This document shows positions 38,251 through 46,781 of a DNA stretch of 64,000 nucleotides, piece after piece; position 1 is the stretch's first letter; each line of letters opens with the position of its first letter. The notes below the pieces were generated by a model that searched no databases, was not told the DNA's origin, and was given only the letters and a program-made list of their open reading frames with translations. Source of the DNA: Dactylosporangium vinaceum (GTDB lineage: Bacteria; Actinomycetota; Actinomycetes; Mycobacteriales; Micromonosporaceae); assembly GCF_019904175.1 (NCBI RefSeq), contig NZ_CP061913.1, positions 6,572,001-6,636,000 of the forward strand, written 5' to 3'. A program made the position numbers and the translations under genes.

Positions 38251-40647
38251 ATGCGGATGCGCAAACGGCAGTTCGGCATCCTGGCCGACCTCGCCTCCCT
38301 GCTGCTGTGCGGGCTCCTCGCGGGGCTGGTGGTCGCGGCGGCCGCGTTCCCGGCGATCGCGATGTCGGGGCTGCTGGCGAAGACCGGCTCGGACACGTTC
38401 GAGAGCCTCGAAAACCCCCTCGAGGTGCTGCCGTCGCCGCAGATCAGCTACGTGTACGCGAACGACGCCAAGACCCTGCTCGCGATGATGTACGACGAGA
38501 ACCGGCGCGACGTGAAGATCGACGACGTCGCCGAGGTCATGCAGCACGCCATGGTCGCGGCCGAGGACAGCCGGTTCTACCAGCACCGCGGCGTCGACGT
38601 GAAGGGCGTGGCCCGGGCGTTCGTGGCCAACCAGAACGGCGCCGACCAGCAGGGCGCCTCGACGCTGACCATGCAGTACGTCCGCCAGGCGATCGCCTAC
38701 TCGGCGAAGACCCCCCAGGACGTCGTCGACGCCACCGACAAGACGCCCACCCGCAAGCTGCGCGAGATGAAGTACGCGATCGACCTCGAGAAGAAGCTGT
38801 CCAAGCGCGACATCCTCGAGCGGTACCTCAACATCGCCCCCTTCGGCCACGGCGCCTACGGCGTCTATGCAGCTTCCCATGTGTACTTCGAGAAGGACCC
38901 CAAGGACCTGACGCTGGGTGAGGCATCGCTCATCGCCGGGCTGGTCAAGGCCCCCGGCACGCTCGACCCGGCGACCTCCGAGGGTCTGCCGAGGGCGCTG
39001 GAGCGGCAGAAGTACGTGCTCAATCAGATGGTCAACATGAAGTTCATCGACCGGCCCACGGCCGACGCCGCGATCGACCCCAAAATCAAGATCGTCGGCA
39101 AGCGCACCCCGGAGGGCTGCGAGTCGATCCAGCGCACCGATCTCGGCGCCGGCTTCTACTGCGACTTCCTGCGCCGCTGGTGGATGGACCAGAAGGTGTT
39201 CGGCGAGGACCAGTATCAGCGGGCGAACCGGCTGCGCGCGGGCGGGTACACCGTCATCTCGGCCCTTGACATGCAGACCCAGGCGGCCGCCACCCGGTAT
39301 GCGAAGGAGCAGCCGAAGGAGGTGTCCAAGGATCAGCAGGTCCGGCTGGGCAACCCCAACGCGATGATGCTGGCCGCCATTCAGCCGGGCACCGGCCGGG
39401 TCACGGCGATCGGGACGAACCGCACGTTCAGTAACGACCAGACGCCCAACGGCGGCAACACCAACCCCGACAAGCGCGGGCAGAAGGGCAACTACCCGAA
39501 CACGACGGTGCCGATCATCACCGGCGACTCCGACACTCCCGGTTACCAGGCCGGCTCCGCGTTCAAGATCTTCACCGCGGTCGCCGCCCTCGAGTCCGGC
39601 CTGCCCCTCGCCACCACGATCAACACCGAGAAGCAGTTCGTGTCCGACTTCCCGATCAACCCCAACAGCCCGGCCGCCTGCAACGGCGCCCACTACTGCC
39701 CGAAGAACTCCGGCGGCCAGTCGGGCCCCTACAACATGTGGACCGGCTTCGGCAGCTCGATCAACACGTTCTTCGTGCCCCTCGAACAGCAGGTCGGCGT
39801 CGTCCACGTCGTCGACGTGGCCAAGCGGATGGGCATCCAGTTCAACGCCCCCGAGGACGCGAAGCTGGCCAACGACCCGAAGACGTGGGGCGCGTTCACG
39901 CTCGGTGTCTCGGCGACCACACCCCTGGCCCTGGCCAACGCATACGGCACCCTCGCCGCCGACGGCGTGTACTGCGAGCCGACCCCGATCGTCGAGGTCA
40001 AGGACAACAGCGGCAAGAAGGTCGAGGGCCTCGACCCGCGCTGCAAGCAGGCGATCGACCCCGAGGTCGCGCGGGCCGCCGTCGACATGGCCCGCTGCCC
40101 CGTCGGCGACCAGTCCGCCACGGGCAAGTGCGGCGGCGCCACCGCCCCCTACGCCCGCGACTTCGTGAAGCGCCCGATCGCCGGCAAGACCGGCACGACG
40201 GACTCGGAGAAGAGCGCCACGTTCACGGTGATGACGAGGCAACTGGCCGTGTCCGGCTTCCTCACCGACCCCGACTGGCCCGAGACCAACAAGGACATGA
40301 AGCACCCGCCGGTCAACTACGCAACGTTGGCCGTACTGCGAGACGGCCTGGCCGGGCAGCCGGTTGTCGGCTTCACCGCGCCCACGAACGACAAGGCGAT
40401 GGGCAAACTGGTAAACATCCCCTCGGTCAAGTGCCTCCCCGTCGACCAGGCCCGCAACAGGGTGAAGGAGGCCGGCTTCTCCGTATCCGTAGCCCCGGGC
40501 GCGGTCGCCTCGAAGTGCCCGGCCGGCACCGTCGACCGCACCAACCCAGCCGGCGCCACGACGAAGGGCGGCGGCGTCCAACTGGTGGTGAGCGGCGGCA
40601 ACGGAGGCGGCGGCCCCGGCGGCGGAGGAGGCCCCGGCCCCCGCTAG
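38251..40647 (+). CDS. Class A penicillin-binding protein with PASTA domain
   Basis: The 798-residue bifunctional wall synthase has an N-terminal transmembrane helix (LASLLLCGLLAGLVVAAAAF). A GT51 glycosyltransferase follows (catalytic Glu in VAAEDSRFYQHRGVD, then GASTLTMQYVRQ and LEKKLSKRDILERYLN). The transpeptidase has SXXK GSAFKIF, SXN GFGSSINTF and KTG GKTGTTDSEK. One PASTA domain (IPSVKCLPVDQARNRVKEAGFSVS) and a Gly/Pro tail end the protein. It polymerises and cross-links peptidoglycan outside the membrane. GGGAG eight bases before the ATG at 38251 supports that start; GTG at 38242 is an alternative. Confidence 0.94.
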   Translation: MRMRKRQFGILADLASLLLCGLLAGLVVAAAAFPAIAMSGLLAKTGSDTFESLENPLEVLPSPQISYVYANDAKTLLAMMYDENRRDVKIDDVAEVMQHAMVAAEDSRFYQHRGVDVKGVARAFVANQNGADQQGASTLTMQYVRQAIAYSAKTPQDVVDATDKTPTRKLREMKYAIDLEKKLSKRDILERYLNIAPFGHGAYGVYAASHVYFEKDPKDLTLGEASLIAGLVKAPGTLDPATSEGLPRALERQKYVLNQMVNMKFIDRPTADAAIDPKIKIVGKRTPEGCESIQRTDLGAGFYCDFLRRWWMDQKVFGEDQYQRANRLRAGGYTVISALDMQTQAAATRYAKEQPKEVSKDQQVRLGNPNAMMLAAIQPGTGRVTAIGTNRTFSNDQTPNGGNTNPDKRGQKGNYPNTTVPIITGDSDTPGYQAGSAFKIFTAVAALESGLPLATTINTEKQFVSDFPINPNSPAACNGAHYCPKNSGGQSGPYNMWTGFGSSINTFFVPLEQQVGVVHVVDVAKRMGIQFNAPEDAKLANDPKTWGAFTLGVSATTPLALANAYGTLAADGVYCEPTPIVEVKDNSGKKVEGLDPRCKQAIDPEVARAAVDMARCPVGDQSATGKCGGATAPYARDFVKRPIAGKTGTTDSEKSATFTVMTRQLAVSGFLTDPDWPETNKDMKHPPVNYATLAVLRDGLAGQPVVGFTAPTNDKAMGKLVNIPSVKCLPVDQARNRVKEAGFSVSVAPGAVASKCPAGTVDRTNPAGATTKGGGVQLVVSGGNGGGGPGGGGGPGPR

Positions 40648-40999
40648 CGCTGTGTCCACCAACGTTCGCCGGGCCTACCAGGCAGCCCGACCAGGTCGAG
40701 GCGGCCTTTACCCGATCAACGTTGGCGGACAGGGCGCTGGTGAACGCCGCCGCACCCGCCGGCCTCACCACGCACGGCAATGAGGGCGCGGCAGTTGCCA
40801 TGACACATGAACTCACCGTCCACGACCGGCGGCCCTGCCGCGTCCTCCCGGCCGATCGTCGACGAGGGCGGCTCACCTGAGGCCACGCAAGCGCGGACCG
40901 GCGGCCCAGGCACGCCGATGCGGGACCGGCCCGACAAAGCAGCTCACGCGATCTGCGGTTCGGGCGGCATCGGCTGGGCCGGTCGGCGGTGCCGCCGGG
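40648..40999. other. Intergenic region without recognised features
   Basis: These 352 bp between the PBP gene and the converging PPOX-like gene show no supported gene. CCAACGTTCGCC (about 40658) and CAACGTTGGCGG (about 40720) are loosely related inverted elements. I see no clear terminator or repeat array. Confidence 0.5.
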
Positions 41000-41449
41000 T
41001 CACTTCCGCCGGAAGATGTCGACTCCCGCCCCGGGCCGCCACCGCGTGATCACGAGCTCATCCCCCTCGACCACCGTCAGCACAGCCTCGTGCACCTCCA
41101 GCCGAAACGCATGGAAGTCCCCGGGCGGCTCACTCCCCGTCACGTACGCCGCCTTCTCCGCCCCCACCACCTCAACCGCCACCCCGGACACCTTCGCATC
41201 GCCCCCGGCGAACGGATGGGCATGAATCGCACACCGCCCGTCCCGCTGCAGATCGCGAACCTTCCGCGCCCCGATCATCGACCCGAACGACAGTCCATGT
41301 CGACCAAAATCAACCTCCGACCCACTGACCCGCGGCGATCCGTACCTCCGCAGCGTCGCCAGCACATGCGTCTCCGCGGCCTCGAACCGCAGCCGCACCG
41401 CCGCCGCCAGTTCGCCGGCCTCGTCCTCGAAGTCCTTCCACGTAGCCAT
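41000..41449 (-). CDS. Pyridoxamine 5'-phosphate oxidase-like flavin/F420-binding protein
   Basis: The 149-residue protein begins MATWKDFEDEAGELAAAVRLRFE and has HVLATLRRYGSPRVSGSEVDFGRHGLSFGSM, KVRDLQRDGRCAIHAHPFAGGDAKVSGVA and a final VVEGDELVITRWRPGAGVDIFRRK. This is the split-barrel PPOX fold used in actinomycetes for FMN, F420 or heme. Substrate is unknown. The ATG is chosen over an in-frame GTG three codons upstream. Confidence 0.85.
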   Translation of the reverse strand: MATWKDFEDEAGELAAAVRLRFEAAETHVLATLRRYGSPRVSGSEVDFGRHGLSFGSMIGARKVRDLQRDGRCAIHAHPFAGGDAKVSGVAVEVVGAEKAAYVTGSEPPGDFHAFRLEVHEAVLTVVEGDELVITRWRPGAGVDIFRRK

Positions 41450-41654
41450 ACCGAGCACCGTCGCACCAAACCCTGACAGCCCCTGTCACCCTTTCCGCCC
41501 GGACCCCGCCTGGACGCCCCGCCCTCGCAAGACGGCCATACACATACGTCAGGCGGTGACGATCGCAGCAGCGAAGGAGCGGGGCCGCCGCGGCGTACGG
41601 TGACGACTGCGCCGGGGCTTCCGTCCGGGACCGGGACCGGGAGCGGCGAACCGG

Positions 41655-42161
41655 CTAGCGGCGGTCGCGGAGGGTCCGCTGCATGAGGACCGTGTCGAGC
41701 CAGCGGTTGTGCTTGTGACCCACCGATTGCAGGCGGCCGACCTCGATGAAGCCGTGCTTGCGGTGCAGCGCGGCGGACGCGTCGCTGCCCGGGTCCACGA
41801 TCACGGCGATCACCTGGTGCAGACCCGCATCCGTACAGGCGTCGAGCACCGCTTGGAGCAGGGCCGAGCCGAAGCCGCGGCCGGACCACGCCGGGGACAG
41901 GTAGATCGAGTCCTCAACGGTGTGGCGGTAGGCCGGCTTCGGGCGCCACGGGGTTGCGTAGGCGTAGCCGGCCACCTCACCGTCCGCCTCGGCGATCAGA
42001 AACGGCAGGCCGCGGGTGGACAGGTCGGCGTGACGATCGTGCCAGGCGTCGAGAGCTGGTGGATTTTCGTCGAACGTGACGACTGTCTCGGTGACGTAGT
42101 GGGCGTAGATGGCGGCGACAGCGGGCAGGTCATCGCGCGTGGCCGTGCGGATCGTCAGCAC
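41655..42161 (-). CDS. GNAT N-acetyltransferase, phosphinothricin-acetyltransferase-like
   Basis: The 168-residue protein matches the Pat/Bar subgroup: MLTIRTATRDDLPAVAAIY, YVTETVVTFDENPP, FLIAEADGEVAGYAYATPWRPKPAYRHTVEDSIYL, acetyl-CoA loop SPAWSGRGFGSALLQAVL and ALHRKHGFIEVGRLQSVGHKHNRWLDTVLMQRTL. Such enzymes acetylate phosphinothricin, methionine sulfoximine or similar amino acids. Actual substrate here is not shown. It is monocistronic. Confidence 0.9.
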   Translation of the reverse strand: MLTIRTATRDDLPAVAAIYAHYVTETVVTFDENPPALDAWHDRHADLSTRGLPFLIAEADGEVAGYAYATPWRPKPAYRHTVEDSIYLSPAWSGRGFGSALLQAVLDACTDAGLHQVIAVIVDPGSDASAALHRKHGFIEVGRLQSVGHKHNRWLDTVLMQRTLRDRR

Positions 42162-42260
42162 CGGCCGAGCCTAGGGCCGGCGGCGGAGTTCGAGCGACCG
42201 CCGCGCAGACGCGTGACAATGGTTACGGCTGCCGGCGCCGCCGTCCTGCTCTGGCGCCGC

Positions 42261-43472
42261 TCACCAGTCCGCCCCTACGCCGCGCTGTTCGGCACTCGTC
42301 GTGCGTAGCAGCGGCAGGACGGCCAGGGCAGCCACTGCGCACACGAGCAGTGTCACACCCATGGCGATCGGTGAGCCGGGGCCGGCCACGCCCATCGCGG
42401 ACGCGGCGGCGGCGCCGATCAGGAACTGCAGCAGGCCCTGGAGGGAAGACGCGGCCCCGGCCGTCGCGGCGTGCGGGCCCATGGCGAGCGTTGTCGCGTC
42501 CGGGAGGATCGGGCCCAGCATGGACACGACCACGAAGAGGCAGATCAGCAGGATCGGTAGCGGCGCGCTTGTGGCGGTGCAGGCGAACACTCCCGAGGCG
42601 GCGACCACGGCGATCACGAGGGCCGACCGGAGCAGGGCTTCGGCTTCGCGGCCGCGGCCGATCAGGAAGCCATTGACCTGGGCCAGCAGCACGATGCCCA
42701 GGCCGTTGGTGGCGAAGACGAGGCTGAATTGCTGGGCGGTCAGGCCGTACACGTTCTGGAGGACGAACGAGGAGCCGGAGATGTAGGCGAAGACGGCGGC
42801 GAACATGAGTGCGGCGGCGAGGACGTACCGCAGGTAGGAGCGGTCGGTGGCGAGGGCGGCCATGTCACGCAGCGTGCCGGGGAGGTGGGCCGGGCGCCGT
42901 CGTTCGGGCGGAAGGGATTCACGCTGTGTGACGAGCACCGTGACGAGCAGGACGGCGCCGATCGCGGCCAGGATGATGAAGATTCCGCGCCACGACGTGA
43001 ACCGGAGAACCTGGCCGCCGACCACCGGAGCCAGGATCGGGGCGAGGCCGTTGACAAGCATGGCCACGGAGAGGAACCGGATCATCGCCGGGCCCTCGAA
43101 CAGGTCGCGGACGATCGCGCGCGCCAGTACGGTGCCGGCGGCCGCACCGAGCGACTGCAGCGCCCGGGCACCGATGAGCCAGCCGCCCGTAGGGGCGAGG
43201 GCGCAGCACACGGAGCCGGCTACGTACAGCGACAAGCCGACGATCAGCGGGCGGCGCCGACCCCACGTGTCGGAGAGCGGGCCGACCATGACCTGCCCCA
43301 GCGCCAGTCCGATGACGAACACGGTGAGTGACAGCTGCACCATCGACGGCCTCGCGTCCAGGTCACGGGCCATGCCGGGCATCGCCGGGAGGTACATGTC
43401 GATCGTGAGCGCGCCGAATCCGCTCAGGGATCCAAGTACCAGCGCCAGGCGAATGCGATGGATTATGCTCAC
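42261..43472 (-). CDS. Bcr/CflA-type MFS drug exporter
   Basis: The 403-residue protein has 12 transmembrane segments. It starts MSIIHRIRLALVLGSLSGFGALTIDMYLPAMPGMARD, the motif D1 of Bcr/CflA, then GPLSDTWGRRRPLIVGLSLY (motif A) and ALQSLGAAAGTVLARAIVRDLF (motif C region). It exports drugs such as bicyclomycin or sulfonamides by proton antiport. The GTG start abuts AT-rich DNA shared with the divergent MarR gene, which likely represses it. Confidence 0.93.
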   Translation of the reverse strand: MSIIHRIRLALVLGSLSGFGALTIDMYLPAMPGMARDLDARPSMVQLSLTVFVIGLALGQVMVGPLSDTWGRRRPLIVGLSLYVAGSVCCALAPTGGWLIGARALQSLGAAAGTVLARAIVRDLFEGPAMIRFLSVAMLVNGLAPILAPVVGGQVLRFTSWRGIFIILAAIGAVLLVTVLVTQRESLPPERRRPAHLPGTLRDMAALATDRSYLRYVLAAALMFAAVFAYISGSSFVLQNVYGLTAQQFSLVFATNGLGIVLLAQVNGFLIGRGREAEALLRSALVIAVVAASGVFACTATSAPLPILLICLFVVVSMLGPILPDATTLAMGPHAATAGAASSLQGLLQFLIGAAAASAMGVAGPGSPIAMGVTLLVCAVAALAVLPLLRTTSAEQRGVGADW

Positions 43473-43507
43473 ATAATTATCATGTCATAACCGCCTAGGA
43501 TGGCACC
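43473..43507. promoter_or_regulatory. AT-rich MarR operator between MFS and marR genes
   Basis: The 35-bp gap contains ATAATTAT (palindrome) and TTATCATGTCATAA (partial dyad). AT-rich imperfect dyads of this size are typical MarR sites. The only bases between two divergent starts must hold both promoters, so repression of both genes by one protein is likely. Confidence 0.6.
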
Positions 43508-43933
43508 GTGAAGGACGACCCGCTTGCCGATCTCGCCGATCTGATCATGAACGTCGGCCGGCTCGTGCGGGCCCGCGCACCCGAGGGGCCCGGGACGGTG
43601 CCGTTGACCGAGACGGAACGGCAGGTCATGCGGGTCGTCGACCTGCACCCAGGGGCCGCCCCGAGCACCATCGCGAGCCGTACCCGGTTGCAGCGCACGA
43701 ACGTCAGCGCGACCCTGCGCAGCCTGGAGGACAAGGGAATGATCTCGCGCAGCTCGACGACCGGGCGCGGGATCGCGGTACACCCCACCCCGCTCGCGCA
43801 GTCGAACCTCCAGCTCCTGCGCCGCGCCTGGTCGCGTGAGCTCGACGGACTCCTCGGTGACGATCTGGATGCGGTGCGCGACTGCAACGCTCTCCTTGCC
43901 CGTCTCGAGCAGCGGCTCACCGACGAGCACTGA
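43508..43933 (+). CDS. MarR-family repressor
   Basis: The 141-residue protein starts at GTG (MKDDPLADLADLIMNVGRL). It has the winged helix TETERQVMRVVDLHPGAAPSTIASRTRLQRTNVSATLRSLEDKGMISR followed by the wing STTGRGIAVHPTPLAQ. The flanking helices form the MarR dimer interface. Divergence by 35 bp from the MFS exporter marks it as the exporter's ligand-responsive repressor. Confidence 0.92.
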   Translation: MKDDPLADLADLIMNVGRLVRARAPEGPGTVPLTETERQVMRVVDLHPGAAPSTIASRTRLQRTNVSATLRSLEDKGMISRSSTTGRGIAVHPTPLAQSNLQLLRRAWSRELDGLLGDDLDAVRDCNALLARLEQRLTDEH

Positions 43934-43941
43934 GCGAAGCG

Positions 43942-44165
43942 ATGAGCGCTGAACACCGGCCGGACCCGGCGGGCGGCGCGCCGCGGCAAGCCGTGCGAGC
44001 ACCGGTCTGGCTGCCCGACGCCGTATGGCGTGCTGAATACTCGACGTCGTATGGCGGGCTGAGTAGGTGAGCACTGGACACCGGCCAAACCTGGCGGGCG
44101 GCGCGCCGAGGCCAACCGCGCGAGCACCGATCCGGCTGCTCGACGTTGCACAGCGTGGTCAATAG
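43942..44165 (+). pseudogene. Two decayed tandem copies of the 5' end of the HAD-like gene
   Basis: Copies begin at ATG 43942 and GTG 44067; the intact gene begins at 44166. Each has ACCGGCC..CCTGGCGGGCGGCGCGCC and continues into a degraded form of the RAPVWLLDVDG coding region. Copy one reads RAPVWLPDAVW and shifts to nonsense. Copy two reads RAPIRLLDVAQRGQ and stops. Spacings are 125 and 99 bp. They carry the start region only, so they are duplicated starts rather than full gene copies. Confidence 0.75.
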
Positions 44166-44711
44166 ATGAACGCTGGACACCGGCCAAACCTGGCGGGCGG
44201 CGCGCCGCGGCGAACCGCACGGGCACCGGTCTGGCTGCTCGACGTTGACGGCGTGCTCAATACACGTCGACCCTTGTGGGGTTCGGATCTTTTCCGTGGT
44301 ACCGCACGCGCCGGCAACATCGACTGGCCCATCCGGTGGGCGCCGGCGCTCATCGAGCGCATCGTCCGGCTGCGCGCGCTCGGGCTCGTCGAGGTGCGCT
44401 GGTGCTCGACGTGGTGCACCGACGCCGACGAGATCGAGAACCTCTTCAGCCTGCCACCGCTGCGCTGCGCCCTGTCCGCCGACCAGCTGTCCACAGTGGA
44501 GTCGACTGACGATCTGAAACGGGCGGCAGCACGACAGGTTCTCGCATCCGGGCGCCGGCTGGTGTGGACGGACGACACGGCAGTGCCGATGCCGACCCTG
44601 GCGCGGGCCCGGCTGAGCGCCGGCGGGCGCGCACTGCTGATCCGTCCGCATCCGCGGCGAGGGTTGCGACCACGGGACCTGGCACTGATCGAGGCCTTCG
44701 CCCGGACCTGA
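44166..44711 (+). CDS. HAD-like protein of the Swiss-army-knife RNA-repair type
   Basis: The 181-residue protein has the HAD motif I VWLLDVDGVLNTRRPLWG (nucleophile and acid aspartates), a cap-less core with RWCSTWCTDADEIENLF (motif II Ser/Thr region), and VWTDDTAVP (motif IV aspartates). This matches stand-alone forms of the HAD domain (PF18143-like) found in RNA-repair proteins. It may be a phosphatase for nucleic-acid ends, but no ligase or kinase is nearby. The first about 18 residues (NAGHRPNLAGGAPRRTA) come from the duplicated segment and are probably not part of the fold; GTG at about 44226 could be a native start. Confidence 0.75.
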   Translation: MNAGHRPNLAGGAPRRTARAPVWLLDVDGVLNTRRPLWGSDLFRGTARAGNIDWPIRWAPALIERIVRLRALGLVEVRWCSTWCTDADEIENLFSLPPLRCALSADQLSTVESTDDLKRAAARQVLASGRRLVWTDDTAVPMPTLARARLSAGGRALLIRPHPRRGLRPRDLALIEAFART

Positions 44712-45251
44712 GAGTGTCGATGTTGACGCACCTCCACGACGACAGTCAACGTCGACTCAAGTCCGCCCCGATTCTCGACGTCGACGAAAATCCTAGGCGC
44801 TCGTCGACCTCGACCAACATCACCACAAAGCGACGTCGAAGTCGAAGAAATCACCACGAACGTCGACGAAATCAGCGCCGACGTCGATGTCGATGTCGAT
44901 CGAAATCGGTAGGAGCGTCGACACCGATCGCAGCACCGCAACAACCGTCGACGTCGACGTCGACGAACTACGCACCGTGAACCGGCCCCGACCGCGCGGA
45001 CTGCACCGGTTCCAAGCCTGCGCCGCTTGCAATGCCCGCGTCCCTCGATGTCGATCGAAGTCGGCATGGGCGTCGACGGCGATCGCAGCACCACAACGAC
45101 CGTCGACGTCGACGAAAATTACCTTGAACATCAATATCGATCAGCAATGGCATCAGTGTCGGTGCTTATCGCAGCCCTGCGACGACCGTCGGCGTTGATG
45201 AACATCGGGGCGAACGGTCGAGTGCATGAGCGGCGGACCTGCGACGACCTG
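44712..45251. repeat. GTCGAC-rich intergenic region with a ~75-bp direct repeat
   Basis: No gene is supported in 540 bp. The DNA is lower in GC than its surroundings and full of GTCGAC/TCGACG steps. A segment at 44884-44967 (TCGATGTCGATCGAAATCGG onward) recurs at 45046-45119 in slightly changed form, including GCGTCGAC..CGATCGCAGCACC and ACCGTCGACGTCGACGAA. A shorter copy of CTCGACGTCGACGAAAAT is at about 44774. Open frames give only STSTST or DVDVD peptides. Confidence 0.75.
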
Positions 45252-45485
45252 TCAGTTCAGCGGCACGCCCGCGGCGCTCAGGCGGCGGCCGCGGACGACC
45301 ACCACCCGGTCGCCGAGTACGCGGCCCTCGTGGCCGAGCTGGGTGCCGTGCACGTAGTACCAGAGCTCGTTGTCGTACGTGAGCGGCGCCTCACGTTCGA
45401 CGTGGCGGACACGCAGCGCAAGCTCGCCGGTGCCGTACATGTAGTCTCGCTCGGCCAAGAGCAGAACGAGCTTCTCGGTGCTCAC
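45252..45485 (-). CDS. Small conserved-looking protein of unknown function
   Basis: The 77-residue protein starts at GTG (MSTEKLVLLLAERDYMYGTGELALRV). It continues RHVEREAPLTYDNELWYYVHGTQLGHEGRVLGDRVVVVRGRRL, a beta-rich pattern with conserved-looking aromatic residues. GGAGG lies 4 bases before the GTG. It lies between two repeat tracts but its codon use is clearly coding. No family or neighbour gives a function. Confidence 0.65.
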   Translation of the reverse strand: MSTEKLVLLLAERDYMYGTGELALRVRHVEREAPLTYDNELWYYVHGTQLGHEGRVLGDRVVVVRGRRLSAAGVPLN

Positions 45486-46094
45486 GCTGCCTCCAGGCAA
45501 TCGGGAACGCCGACGTTACACTTATCGCTGCGCAAGGGATACCGGACAGTATGTGACTGTTCGGCTGGCGGGCAACATGGTTCGCTTACTGGACCGCCGG
45601 GTCGGCGATGAAACCTTTTGGCCGCCACTTTGGTGTGGGCGCGGGTTTCCGGAGCTCAGCGCGGTTGGAATGAACAGCCCGCGCGGAGCGCGATCGCGCA
45701 CGGGCCGTTCATGCATCCAGGACACCGTGACCGCCGCTCCGCCGGAAACCCCCTATCCGGGCTCCTTGAGCGAATCTTGCGAAAGCTGACCGTTTAGGGG
45801 GCTGCGTCCACTGTGGAGGCCCGCGGTGCCGCCCGCGACCGACAGTCACCGGCCGTCACCTCAGCGACGATCTACGGACGGCTCATCAGACCTGGTTGGG
45901 CCCCATGAAGGTGAGGTCCCGCATGATCGGCGCCAGGGAACCCGCAGACGTTGGGCGGCCGAACCGCTGAGCCGGCCGAACCGCCGAGTCACCCAGCCGT
46001 CGAACCCTCCAGCCGCTCGGCCGCCGAGCCGCCAAGCCGCTCAATCGCCCAATCACCGCGCCGCCAAGCCGCCCAGCCGCTCAATCGCCGCGCC
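45486..46094. other. Gene-poor region with a 9-bp hairpin and start of the Pro/Ala-type repeats
   Basis: CCGGACAGT and ACTGTTCGG (45542-45564) form a stem with one G-U pair and loop ATGTG. It is followed by GGCGG/CCGCC complementarity, so a structured RNA is conceivable. No gene is supported on either strand. From about 46000 short CGCCGCGCCGCCAAGCCG units begin and lead into the 111-bp array. Confidence 0.45.
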
Positions 46095-46427
46095 GCCAAG
46101 CCGTCCAGTCGCCGTGCCGCCAGCCGGCGAGCCGCCCAGTCGCCGTGCCGCCCAGTCGCCGTGCCGCCGAAACGCCCAGCCGCTCAATCGCTCAGTCACC
46201 GTGCCGCCAAGCCGTCCAGTCGCCGTGCCGCCAGCCGGCGAGCCGCCCAGTCACCGTGCCGCCCAGTCGCCGTGCCGCCGAAACGCCCAGCCGCTCAATC
46301 GCTCAGTCACCGTGCCGCCAAGCCGTCCAGTCGCCGTGCCGCCAGCCGGCGAGCCGCCCAGTCACCGTGCCGCCCAGTCGCCGTGCCGCCGAAACACCGA
46401 ACCGCTCAATCGCCGCGCCGCCCAGCC
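46095..46427. repeat. 111-bp tandem repeat, three copies
   Basis: GCCAAGCCGTCCAGTCGCCG occurs at 46095, 46206 and 46317, an exact 111-bp period. Copies one and two are nearly identical over their whole length; copy three diverges in its last 40 bp. Within each unit are four 16-17 bp CCGTGCCGCCCAGTCG subrepeats, so a short unit expanded first and then the block duplicated. Degenerate short units continue to about 46530. The open frames (37-residue peptide repeats in all + frames) have no start or partner and are read as non-coding. Confidence 0.85.
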
Positions 46428-46781
46428 GCCGAGCCCGCGCCCCGCCCAGTCGCCGTGCCGCCCAGTCGTCGAGGTGCCCAATCGTCGAGGTGCCCAGCCG
46501 TCGAGGTGCCCAGCCGTCGAGCCGTCCAGCATCTCGATCACCAACGGCGCAGCGTGCGAAGCGTCCTCATACGGCGCCCCGAGACCAGCCGTTCCCGTAG
46601 AGGCCGGTCGCCGCGGCCCGGTCGGCGTAAGTCGCAGGTCCGGCACCATCACGTGCCGGACCGTACGCGTGGCCGACCCACCGAGATCAACCGGACCGTC
46701 GAGCCCGGCGACTCGCAGCGCACCAGCGAGCCGGCCACCAGCGGGGTACGACAGGCAGTGCAGTGGGGTACGGCAGGCGAC

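Noticed and set aside
38194..40662. 822-codon minus-strand frame opposite the PBP gene
   Set aside because: It is the antisense shadow of a well-supported class A PBP and has no recognisable domain.
44820..45134. Minus-strand frame with FVDVDGRCGAAIAVDAHADFD, reminiscent of a HAD motif
   Set aside because: The DVD string is produced by GTCGAC repeats; no other HAD motif follows in frame.
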